Positions 7,388-14,117 of a DNA stretch of 14,117 nt are shown piece after piece. Source of the DNA: GCA-2716065 sp036123135 (GTDB taxonomy: Bacteria > Bacteroidota > Bacteroidia > Flavobacteriales_D > Parvicellaceae); the NCBI GenBank assembly GCA_036123135.1, contig JAZADZ010000070.1, positions 1 through 14,117 of the forward strand, read 5' to 3'. The notes under the pieces were generated by a model. The model was given only the letters and a program-made list of their open reading frames with translations, was not told the DNA's origin and did not search any database. The first letter of the stretch is position 1. Every line of letters starts with the position of its first letter. Made by a program: the position numbers and the translations under genes.

Positions 7388-9691
7388 GTGAAAAGTAAGA
7401 AATCCAACGCACAATTAATTTCAAGAAAATTTAAAAAAAAGCTTATTCTTTTTCTATGGTCAGGTTTTCTTGCCCCGCTTCTTTTAATTGCGTTGATTTT
7501 AGTATTTATTTCAGAATCAAGTCTACCTTCAATTGATGAATTGGAAAATCCAAGAAGTAATGAGGCAAGTACTGTTTATTCCTCAGACGGCAAACAAATT
7601 GGAAGTTTTTATCTGTCCAACAGGACAAAAGTGAATTATAATGATTTATCTCCTCATTTGATTGACGCCCTTGTATCTACTGAAGATATTCGCTTTTACG
7701 ATCATTCAGGAGTTGATGGAAAAGCATTGATGAGAGCTATTTTTGGAGTGTTTGTAGGAAAAAATAAAGGCGGTGCAAGTACCATTACTCAACAACTTTC
7801 AAAAATGATGTTTCACGAACGCCCAAAGTCAAAAATCAAGAGAGTTCAACAAAAATTTGCCGAGTGGATTATTGCTTCTAGACTGGAGAAAAGATATACC
7901 AAACAAGAGATTATTGCAATGTATTTCAATGAGTTTGATTTTTTAAATACTGCTGTTGGGATTCACTCTGCTGCAAGAATATATTTTAATAAACTTCCAA
8001 GTGAGTTATCGATTCAAGAATCAGCTATGCTTGTTGGAATGGCTAAAAACCCCTCTATTTTCAATCCCGTTAGAAGACCAGAGAAAACACTTAAAAGAAG
8101 AGAGGTAGTGCTTTTTCAAATGAAAAATAATAAGATCTTATCTCAACAACAGTACGATTCAATACGTCAGCTTCCTTTAGGATTGGAGTATCGTCCTGAG
8201 ACGCACAATACAGGTTTAGCTCCATATTTTAGAGAGCACATAAGGATAAAAATTAAAAATATAGTACAAAACAACAACCTAACTAACGAATACGGTAAGC
8301 TTACAAATATTTATTCTGACGGTTTAAAAATATATACTTCTATTGATGCAAACATTCAAAGACATGCAGAGATTGCTGTTGCAAAACACCTAAAAACGAC
8401 ACTTCAAGGTCTGCTGAATAAAGAAATTAGAAACAATAAGCATTGGCCATTTTCTAATGAAACCTCAAGCACAACTAGAAAAAATATTATAAATAGGGCA
8501 ATAAAAAATTCTGAACGCTATAGAAAATTATTAAATCAAGGATGGTCAAGTGAGGAAATTTTAAAGAATTTTAACACCAAACAAAATATCCAAATCTTCG
8601 ATTGGAAAAGTAAGGAATTGGTGAGTCAAAAAAATATGACACCAATTGATTCTATTTTATACTATAAATCTATACTTAGAGCTGGTCTAATTGCTATCGA
8701 TCCACATTCTGGATTTGTCAAAGCTTGGGTTGGAGGTATAAATTATAGGCATTTTAAGTACGATTGTTCTTATAAATCTAAAAGACAAGTAGGCTCTACA
8801 ATGAAGCCATTCGTTTATGCAGCAGCAATTGAAAGTGGACAAATCACTCCTTGCACTACTTTTCCTGATGTTAAGTATTGTATAGATGTTCCTTTTGGAG
8901 CACTTACTAAACAATGGTGCCCTGGCGGTCAAAAGCAATATTCTGGTGAAGAAGTCCCAGTTCATTATGCGTTGGCAAACTCAAAAAACAATATTACCGC
9001 TCAGGTTATTAAATTAACTGGAGGAAAAAATAGAAGTGTAGTAAATTATTTTAAAACGATGGGGTTATGGAATAAATCTATTGAAGAAGTATCTTCTTTA
9101 GGCCTTGGAGTATGTGATCTTTCAGTTTTAGAACAAACTTCTGCGCACGCTATTTTTTCAAATCAAGGCGTTTATGTTGAACCAATAACTGTTGTAAGAA
9201 TTGAAGATAAGTATGGAAATTTAGTATGGGAGCCAAGACAGGAAATCAAGCAGATAATTGACCCCAATACTGCATTTGATGTGTTAAAAATGATGAAGGG
9301 TGTAACTGGTGTAGTTAATCCTATTACCGGAAATTTAGGCGGGACGGCAAGAAGATTAAAAAGCAATAGAGCATATGCATTTTCCGGAATAATGGCTGGA
9401 AAAACTGGAACCACTCAAAACAATTCTGATGGCTGGTTTATTGGACATACTCCAGATTTAGTTTCTGGTGTATGGGTTGGCGCTGAGGACCCATCCGTTC
9501 ATTTTGAAACAACTACAAGTGGACAAGGAGCAAATACTGCTCTTCCAATTTGGGGCTATTTTATGAAAGAGGTATATAGAGACAGAAAAATTAAAATCAA
9601 TAAGCTAGATTTTTCCCCACCAAATGAAGGAGGTAAAACAATGATTGATTGTAGCTATTCAAATGCCAGTACAGATAATCCTTGGATGTAA
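7388..9691 (+). CDS. Class A penicillin-binding protein (PBP1A type)
   Basis: 767 residues, bifunctional peptidoglycan synthase of the inner membrane facing the periplasm. A short basic cytoplasmic tail is followed by one transmembrane helix at about 19-42. The GT51 glycosyltransferase domain (about 60-240) carries the catalytic-Glu motif EDIRFYDHSG with E99, then GGASTITQQLSK (128-139) and the segment EKRYTKQEIIAMYFNEF. The transpeptidase domain (about 430-710) has all three active-site motifs: STMK (S470, K473), SKN (532-534) and KTG (672-674). A helical linker of roughly 80 residues (340-425) separates them. The GTG start follows an in-frame TAA at 7376; the nearby ATG at 7378 is out of frame. 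It is 18 bp after gldH. Confidence 0.95.
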   Translation: MKSKKSNAQLISRKFKKKLILFLWSGFLAPLLLIALILVFISESSLPSIDELENPRSNEASTVYSSDGKQIGSFYLSNRTKVNYNDLSPHLIDALVSTEDIRFYDHSGVDGKALMRAIFGVFVGKNKGGASTITQQLSKMMFHERPKSKIKRVQQKFAEWIIASRLEKRYTKQEIIAMYFNEFDFLNTAVGIHSAARIYFNKLPSELSIQESAMLVGMAKNPSIFNPVRRPEKTLKRREVVLFQMKNNKILSQQQYDSIRQLPLGLEYRPETHNTGLAPYFREHIRIKIKNIVQNNNLTNEYGKLTNIYSDGLKIYTSIDANIQRHAEIAVAKHLKTTLQGLLNKEIRNNKHWPFSNETSSTTRKNIINRAIKNSERYRKLLNQGWSSEEILKNFNTKQNIQIFDWKSKELVSQKNMTPIDSILYYKSILRAGLIAIDPHSGFVKAWVGGINYRHFKYDCSYKSKRQVGSTMKPFVYAAAIESGQITPCTTFPDVKYCIDVPFGALTKQWCPGGQKQYSGEEVPVHYALANSKNNITAQVIKLTGGKNRSVVNYFKTMGLWNKSIEEVSSLGLGVCDLSVLEQTSAHAIFSNQGVYVEPITVVRIEDKYGNLVWEPRQEIKQIIDPNTAFDVLKMMKGVTGVVNPITGNLGGTARRLKSNRAYAFSGIMAGKTGTTQNNSDGWFIGHTPDLVSGVWVGAEDPSVHFETTTSGQGANTALPIWGYFMKEVYRDRKIKINKLDFSPPNEGGKTMIDCSYSNASTDNPWM

Positions 9692-9713
9692 GCTCTTAAG
9701 ACAAAACAAAACT

Positions 9714-9721
9714 TAATTTTG
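9714..9721 (+). promoter_or_regulatory. Putative -7 element before the aminotransferase gene
   Basis: TAATTTTG fully matches TAnnTTTG and ends 7 bases before the ATG, so transcription would begin at or just before the start codon. No -33 box is obvious at 19-21 bases. Confidence 0.4.
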
Positions 9722-9728
9722 TACCACA

Positions 9729-10886
9729 ATGCCGACGTACGATAGATCAATTTTTTCAAAACTCCCAAAAGTAGAGACCACCATTTTTTCCAAGATGTCT
9801 GCAATGGCAAATAAATTTGGTGCTTTAAACTTGTCGCAAGGATTTCCTGATTTTGAAGTAGATAAAAAGTTGTTGTCTCTTGCTGAAAAGAGCATGAACA
9901 ATGGAAACAATCAGTATGCTCCTATGCCAGGTTTAATTTCTTTGAGAGAAAAAATTGCTGAAAAGATTAAAGGTCTATACAATGTCTCTTATGATCCTGT
10001 TTCTGAGATTACCATAACATCTGGTGCAACACAAGCTATTTTTACAGCAATAACAGCATTCGTGAAAGAGCAAGATGAGGTAATTATCTTTACCCCTGCC
10101 TATGATTGTTATCAGCCAGCTGTGGAACTATCAGGAGGGAAACCGGTATTTGTTCAGCTTAAAGCTCCAGATTACAGTGTGAATTGGGAAGAAGTAAAAA
10201 AACTGATTTCTCAAAAAACAAAAATGATCATTATCAACACTCCCCATAATCCTACTGGAACCATCCTTTCAAGGGATGACATGTTAGAGTTAGAAAAAAT
10301 CACATCTGAATCTGAGATCATTGTGCTTAGTGATGAGGTATATGAGCACATAATTTTCGACCAGATTGAGCACGAAAGTATTTGCCGATACAAGGGATTG
10401 GCAGCTAGAAGTATGGCCGTATTCTCATTTGGGAAAACCTTCCATGTTACAGGTTGGAAAATGGGATATTGTATTGGACCTAAAGAGTTGATGAAAGAGT
10501 TCAGAAAAGTTCATCAATTTAATGTTTTTTCTAGCAATCATCCGCTTCAGCATGCACTTGCAGATTTTCTGGAGGATAGAGAGCGGTATCTTTCCATAAG
10601 CAGCTTTTATCAAAAAAAAAGAGAGGTATTTCAACAAGCAATAAAAGGTTCAAGGTTTAAAATTATTCCTTGTTCAGGAACCTATTTCCAACTGTTGAGC
10701 TATGCTACAATTTCCCAAGAAAGTGATGTACTTTTTGCAGAACGATTGGTAAAAGAGCATTCTATTGCTGCAATTCCTGTCTCTGTATTTTACAATTCTC
10801 CATTGGACGAGAAAGTACTAAGGTTCTGTTTTGCAAAGAAAGAGGAAACCCTTCAAAATGCAGCTGAGATTTTATGTAGCGTCTAA
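9729..10886 (+). CDS. PLP-dependent aminotransferase, methionine aminotransferase (YbdL) type
   Basis: 385 residues, aminotransferase class I/II (fold type I), near full family length. Key residues are present: the N-terminal NLSQGFPDFE segment (34-43), NTPHNPTG (170-177) with cofactor-contact N174, SDEVYEH (201-207) with D202 and Y205, the PLP Schiff-base lysine K236 in SFGKTFHVTGWKMGY, and substrate-carboxylate R365 in VLRFCFAKKE. The C-terminal IAAIPVSVFY stretch and overall pattern resemble YbdL and kynurenine/glutamine transaminases, which transfer amino groups from methionine, glutamine or aromatic amino acids to 2-oxo acids. Methionine salvage is the best guess, but substrate cannot be read from sequence. 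It starts 37 bp after the PBP1A gene and has no functional link with it. Confidence 0.9.
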   Translation: MPTYDRSIFSKLPKVETTIFSKMSAMANKFGALNLSQGFPDFEVDKKLLSLAEKSMNNGNNQYAPMPGLISLREKIAEKIKGLYNVSYDPVSEITITSGATQAIFTAITAFVKEQDEVIIFTPAYDCYQPAVELSGGKPVFVQLKAPDYSVNWEEVKKLISQKTKMIIINTPHNPTGTILSRDDMLELEKITSESEIIVLSDEVYEHIIFDQIEHESICRYKGLAARSMAVFSFGKTFHVTGWKMGYCIGPKELMKEFRKVHQFNVFSSNHPLQHALADFLEDRERYLSISSFYQKKREVFQQAIKGSRFKIIPCSGTYFQLLSYATISQESDVLFAERLVKEHSIAAIPVSVFYNSPLDEKVLRFCFAKKEETLQNAAEILCSV

Positions 10887-10948
10887 TTTTTCACACTTCT
10901 CTTTTGAGATTTATTTTTCTAGTACAACAAAATATATGTTTTGAATGT

Positions 10949-10956
10949 TACTTTTA
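10949..10956 (+). promoter_or_regulatory. Putative -7 element before the transglycosylase gene
   Basis: TACTTTTA, identical to the octamer before cvpA, ends 4 bases before the ATG. No -33 box at normal spacing, so support is weak apart from the recurrence. Confidence 0.28.
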
Positions 10957-10960
10957 ACGT

Positions 10961-11905
10961 ATGATTGATAAATGTTTTTGGACAATTGGATTATTATTAC
11001 TTTCAATTCCCTTTTTTTCTCAAAGCTCTCAACTTTTAGACGTTTGTTCAAATCGAGATTCCTCTTCTCATACTATTGTTGAAGTGGAAGACATCTTTTT
11101 TGAAAGATGGGATACTTTGGCACAACCTTTATTTTGGAAAAAGATCATGAAACTTAGTCCAGATTCTTGTATTATAAACATTGCTTCAACTCGAAAGATA
11201 CTGTGCTATGAAGCCATGGATTTCTGGTCTAGTCAAAAGGAAGAAGAAAAAAAATTGTACAAGGATTCTTTAAGAGATTGGTATTGTATTGATGAGCAAG
11301 AGAAGGTTTATGTTACATCAGGAAAGCGCGACTTTTATTTAATAAATAAAACCATGCCAAGTATAAGTAAGGCCGTTACTATTTTTGACCAGCAAAAGGT
11401 TGATCCTTGGTTTGCACAGTCTATTTTGTTGATTGAAAGTCCAAAAAAATTGGAGTTTTCAAATGCTGGGGCTTATGGTCCTTTTCAACTCATGAAGTCG
11501 GTTGCAATAGCACAAGGACTGGTTGTGAATAAGACAGTAGATGAAAGAAAAGATTTTGTTAAATCCGCTACTGCTGCTGCTGCTTTATTATCTTCTGTTT
11601 GCATTCCAGAAGCCAAAAGAATTCTTTCAAATCTTGAACTAAATTTCAACGAAAATGAGCTTTGGTTCAAACTTTTTGTTCTTCACATTTATCATGCTGG
11701 AGCTGGAAATGTACAGAGGCTTCTTCAGCAGCAAGAAACGCCTTTAAAAGGAAAAGAATTGATTGTATGGATGTGGCAAAATGAATACGGAAATTTTAAA
11801 AATGCTTCTCAAAATTATACTCAGGTAGCCATTGCTGCGCTTCTTAGTCTACAGGACGAGATTTATGAACATTGTGATTTTATTTTTGATTGTGAACCAT
11901 TTTGA
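10961..11905 (+). CDS. Probable lytic transglycosylase (SLT domain)
   Basis: 314 residues with a signal peptide at about 1-20 (GLLLLSIPFFS then Q). The C-terminal half is a lysozyme-like SLT domain: catalytic Glu E159 in AQSILLIES, the family motif SNAGAYGPFQLM at 167-178, and YHAGAGNVQRLL starting at Y244, equivalent to the usual YNAGxGxV. It would cleave peptidoglycan glycan strands in the periplasm, forming 1,6-anhydromuramyl ends. No LysM or other wall-binding repeat is seen. Residues 21-130 are unassigned and contain four cysteines that could pair in the periplasm. It is 74 bp after the aminotransferase gene and 23 bp before an unknown membrane protein. The SLT call is fairly sure; the subfamily is not. 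Confidence 0.8.
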   Translation: MIDKCFWTIGLLLLSIPFFSQSSQLLDVCSNRDSSSHTIVEVEDIFFERWDTLAQPLFWKKIMKLSPDSCIINIASTRKILCYEAMDFWSSQKEEEKKLYKDSLRDWYCIDEQEKVYVTSGKRDFYLINKTMPSISKAVTIFDQQKVDPWFAQSILLIESPKKLEFSNAGAYGPFQLMKSVAIAQGLVVNKTVDERKDFVKSATAAAALLSSVCIPEAKRILSNLELNFNENELWFKLFVLHIYHAGAGNVQRLLQQQETPLKGKELIVWMWQNEYGNFKNASQNYTQVAIAALLSLQDEIYEHCDFIFDCEPF

Positions 11906-11915
11906 AATACTTTTA
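11885..11915 (+). promoter_or_regulatory. Putative promoter of the unknown membrane protein
   Basis: TTTG at 11885-11888 is followed after exactly 19 bases by TACTTTTA at 11908-11915, close to the Bacteroidota -33/-7 arrangement. The -33 box lies inside the end of the transglycosylase gene, and the -7 box ends 13 bases before the TTG start. This is the best-spaced promoter match in the window. Confidence 0.42.
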
Positions 11916-11928
11916 AAAAAAATCTATT

Positions 11929-12549
11929 TTGGTCACAACCTATTCAAGACTTTCATTAGCCCTGAGCATAATAACTAGTTTGTTTTGTTTTTTGATCTAC
12001 AATTTTGATATTAATTTATTTGAGTTCAAAGTTGCCTATTATCTAGACATAGTTGGATGCATGTTGTTTGTTCTTCTTTTTCTAAGAATAATTTCTAGGT
12101 GGATTCCAGTTTTTAGATTGTGGAAACTGGATGGATTTAACCTAAGCCGAGTTGGTTGGCTTAAAAGTTTTACCTATGAATCCGTACTTTGGGTATTTAA
12201 ATTAACAGTTGTAGTTTTTATGTACCTGTATTTTGAAAAAGGGCAATTATTTTGCTTAGCATTGCTATTATTTATAGCAGAGAGTTTTTCGTATTTGTTT
12301 GTTGCTAGAAAGGGCTTTAAACTTCGAATAAATAATCAAGCAATCACGCTTACCAATCATTCCTTACTGGTTGTAAAATGGGAAAATATTGAAGCCATAA
12401 CCAAAAGACACAACACCCTTCAGTTTAAATTAAATAACAATGCGTTAAAAATCATTGATTTAGAATTGCTAGAGGAAAAGGATGTAACATCTTTTGAAGA
12501 AAAAGTTAAAGAAATGGCTTTTGAAAACAATTGTTATTTTTCTAATTAA
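11929..12549 (+). CDS. Unrecognised four-helix membrane protein with soluble C-terminal domain
   Basis: 206 residues; I do not recognise the family. Four hydrophobic segments are seen at about 9-25, 36-55, 84-101 and 105-125, with a basic loop between the second and third (ISRWIPVFRLWKLDG). Residues 128-206 form a short soluble domain with alternating beta-type strands (KLRINNQAITLTN, LLVVKWENIEAITKR, NTLQFKLNN) ending in a helix. That pattern, including W-x-x-I-x-x-I, is reminiscent of bacterial PH-like domains, but this is a weak inference. The start is TTG at 11929; no ATG lies in frame before residue 45, and starting there would remove helix one. The gene begins 23 bp after the transglycosylase and its stop overlaps the convergent DUF4837 gene by 8 bp. 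Confidence 0.7.
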   Translation: MVTTYSRLSLALSIITSLFCFLIYNFDINLFEFKVAYYLDIVGCMLFVLLFLRIISRWIPVFRLWKLDGFNLSRVGWLKSFTYESVLWVFKLTVVVFMYLYFEKGQLFCLALLLFIAESFSYLFVARKGFKLRINNQAITLTNHSLLVVKWENIEAITKRHNTLQFKLNNNALKIIDLELLEEKDVTSFEEKVKEMAFENNCYFSN

Positions 12550-13576
12550 GTGTACTACTCTTAAATGAGTACATGTATGCTTCCAATTCTCTAATGAGTT
12601 CTCTTTTACTGAAATTTGGTGCATACACATAACCCTCAATGGTGATTACTCTATCTCCTTCATTAGAAACGGTTGAAATGCTAGAGAATGGACCTCCCAT
12701 TTTATCGTTCTCAACTCTCCAAAGACCTTTGAGAGAAAAGATGTATTTATTATTCACTAATTGAGAAGATGAAACCAATTTAGCTAGCTGATCTTTTCGG
12801 GTCACCATGTAAGAGTTAGGAATAGTTCCATGTACAAATTTTTTCAACAATGAATCTCTCATAATTACTTGATTAGTGGAGGAAAAAATATTTTCACTTG
12901 TATATGGATAGCTGTAAATGAATAAACCTTGTTGAATTTCATGGTCTCCGTTGGCATCTTTTTTAATTGTTGTTTTATTTAGCCATGTAAAATTAGGGGT
13001 AGTTTTTTTTACGTTCATATTCGAGGGTAGGCAAAGTTGAATGGAATGATTTTTCTGAATTAATTCATTAGAAGAGTGCTCATAGCTTGCAGTTGACAAT
13101 ATGGTACGATGGTAAAATTGACGTATTCCTAACTTCAATGAGTCCGCATGGCGATTGATTAAAGCAACTGCACTCTTTTCTGAGGATGCATTTATTTTGT
13201 AAACGATTTGATTTTTTGCCCAAAGATCAAAAATTGGATTTGGAGAAAAGGCGTAGTTTTTTTTTAAAAAGGGGTCAATGTCTACAATTAATATGGTCTT
13301 ATGCCTTTTAATTACTTTATTAACTCCGGATTCATCGACAAATTCAATATCATATTCAGGCTTATAAGGAAGGGGAGTGGTGGTGACCAACTGACCAAAG
13401 TTTTTCTTTATTGAATATGAAATTGAAGAGTTGCTCCAAAATTGTTTGTCCAATACAACAAGCAAATCACCCATGTTCTTTTTTGACTGAGGTTTTAGGA
13501 TTTCCTGGTCGTAGTCACTTGACCCACATCCTAATACTAGAACCAACATAAAAAAAGCTGAATATCTAATTCTCAT
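12542..13576 (-). CDS. DUF4837 family lipoprotein
   Basis: 344 residues with a lipoprotein signal peptide: hydrophobic stretch 8-15, then VLGC with the lipidated cysteine at 17 and an acidic following sequence (GSSDYDQE). The body matches my memory of the Bacteroidota family DUF4837, most clearly in the C-terminal GLWRVENDKMGGPFSS and VITIEGYVYAPNFSKRELIRELE stretches and in the N-terminal GDLLVVLDKQFW. The molecular function of this family is unknown; it is presumably anchored to the outer membrane. The ATG start is 3 bp after the stop of the upstream outer-membrane protein gene, so the two are almost certainly cotranscribed. Its TAG stop overlaps the end of the plus-strand gene. Confidence 0.82.
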   Translation of the reverse strand: MRIRYSAFFMLVLVLGCGSSDYDQEILKPQSKKNMGDLLVVLDKQFWSNSSISYSIKKNFGQLVTTTPLPYKPEYDIEFVDESGVNKVIKRHKTILIVDIDPFLKKNYAFSPNPIFDLWAKNQIVYKINASSEKSAVALINRHADSLKLGIRQFYHRTILSTASYEHSSNELIQKNHSIQLCLPSNMNVKKTTPNFTWLNKTTIKKDANGDHEIQQGLFIYSYPYTSENIFSSTNQVIMRDSLLKKFVHGTIPNSYMVTRKDQLAKLVSSSQLVNNKYIFSLKGLWRVENDKMGGPFSSISTVSNEGDRVITIEGYVYAPNFSKRELIRELEAYMYSFKSSTLN

Positions 13577-13579
13577 GAG

Positions 13580-14116
13580 CTAAAAATTTGCAAAAATAAT
13601 GCCGCAACTAAATGGATAATAAGTTGCAAGCGGTGCTTCAAATAAGGGCCTTAAGAAAACTTTGCCATAAAAACCGATGTTACCAACACATATTTTAAGT
13701 ATAGAAGAGAATTGTATTAATGGGGTATTGAAATTATTTTTTCTTGTATGTTTTGTAATGTTGTTTTGAGCCGACTTCAGTCTTGAAAATGCATTTGTTC
13801 GCAAGGCTAATTCTCCACCAAATTGAATACCAATTGGATTTTTAGAAAGATTGCCAATTTTAACCCCGGAAATTAATGGAATTTGAATTTGATGTACTGA
13901 AAATTTAGACCACTTAAGATTTGTAGAGTCTACGGAAAAAAATGTGGTGTTTTGGTCCGTTGAAACTTGAACATTGCTTGAAAAATTGAGCGAAGAAATG
14001 GAAAATCCAAAACCAGTATTAAGAAAGAAACGTTCATTTTCGGATTGAATCAGATTAATGGCAAGGTTGCTTCCCCAATGGTATGATGTTAAGTAATTGG
14101 TTGATGCAAGAGAATT
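13580..14116 (-). CDS. Probable outer-membrane beta-barrel protein, 5' partial
   Basis: The minus-strand frame is open from the right edge to a TAG at 13580-13582, giving 178 C-terminal residues; the start lies beyond 14117. It reads through as alternating short amphipathic strands and turns, for example YHWGSNLAINLIQ, RFFLNTGFGFSISSL, HQIQIPLISGVKIGNL, GIQFGGELAL and KICVGNIGFYGKV. The protein ends in a Phe (CGIIFANF), a usual terminal residue of outer-membrane barrels. This pattern fits the PorT-like outer-membrane beta-barrel group broad in Bacteroidota, but I cannot name a family or function. The TTG at 13804 is internal, not a start. It is followed after 3 bp by the DUF4837 gene. Confidence 0.7.
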   Translation of the reverse strand, partial: NSLASTNYLTSYHWGSNLAINLIQSENERFFLNTGFGFSISSLNFSSNVQVSTDQNTTFFSVDSTNLKWSKFSVHQIQIPLISGVKIGNLSKNPIGIQFGGELALRTNAFSRLKSAQNNITKHTRKNNFNTPLIQFSSILKICVGNIGFYGKVFLRPLFEAPLATYYPFSCGIIFANF

Positions 14117-14117
14117 C

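Noticed and set aside
9691..9713. CTTAAG palindrome after the PBP1A gene as a terminator or operator
   Set aside because: Six bases only, with no extended stem and no second copy.
10898..10919. Terminator after the aminotransferase gene
   Set aside because: Only a 4-bp TCTC/GAGA stem with a TTTT loop before a T-rich stretch; too weak to call.
14112..14117. Window ends exactly in GAATTC (EcoRI), as if a clone end
   Set aside because: A single six-base site in AT-rich DNA is easily chance, and the left edge shows no such site.

Overview
The window looks like an AT-rich chromosomal segment of a Bacteroidota, most likely a gliding or marine Flavobacteriales relative. The evidence is a PorZ homologue of the type IX secretion system (T9SS), a GldH gliding lipoprotein, C-terminal T9SS sorting domains, a DUF4837-type lipoprotein, TAnnTTTG-like promoter elements and almost no Shine-Dalgarno sequences. 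The exact family is inference. I found no phage, insertion sequence, CRISPR array or defence system.

Region 1 (1-1440). This is the 3' part of a large secreted protein made of near-identical 65-residue SBBP-type repeats, followed by a cysteine-containing Ig-like module and a T9SS sorting domain. Its reading frame is open to the left edge, so its start lies outside the window. Behind it are an imperfect inverted repeat with some resemblance to an integron attC site and a bidirectional terminator shared with a minus-strand tRNA-Arg(UCG).

Region 2 (1531-10886). A plus-strand block carries porZ, a CvpA-family membrane protein, holB (DNA polymerase III delta'), a PSP1/RicT protein, gldH, a bifunctional class A penicillin-binding protein (PBP1A type) and a YbdL-type aminotransferase. 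Spacing is tight: ricT and gldH overlap by 4 bp and gldH to PBP1A is 18 bp. The block mixes T9SS/gliding, replication, RNA-related and cell-wall functions.

Region 3 (10949-12549). A probable lytic transglycosylase lies 23 bp before an unrecognised four-helix membrane protein with a soluble C-terminal domain.

Region 4 (12542-14117). A minus-strand pair converges on region 3 with overlapping stop codons: a DUF4837 lipoprotein and, upstream of it, the C-terminal part of a probable outer-membrane beta-barrel protein that runs off the right edge.

Together the genes concern the envelope: T9SS surface export (porZ and its likely client), gliding (gldH), peptidoglycan synthesis and remodelling (PBP1A, transglycosylase), and outer-membrane or lipoprotein components. 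Most genes are recognisable members of known families. The least explained items are the attC-like repeat, the homogenised SBBP repeats, the very short promoter-to-start distances and the unrecognised membrane protein.
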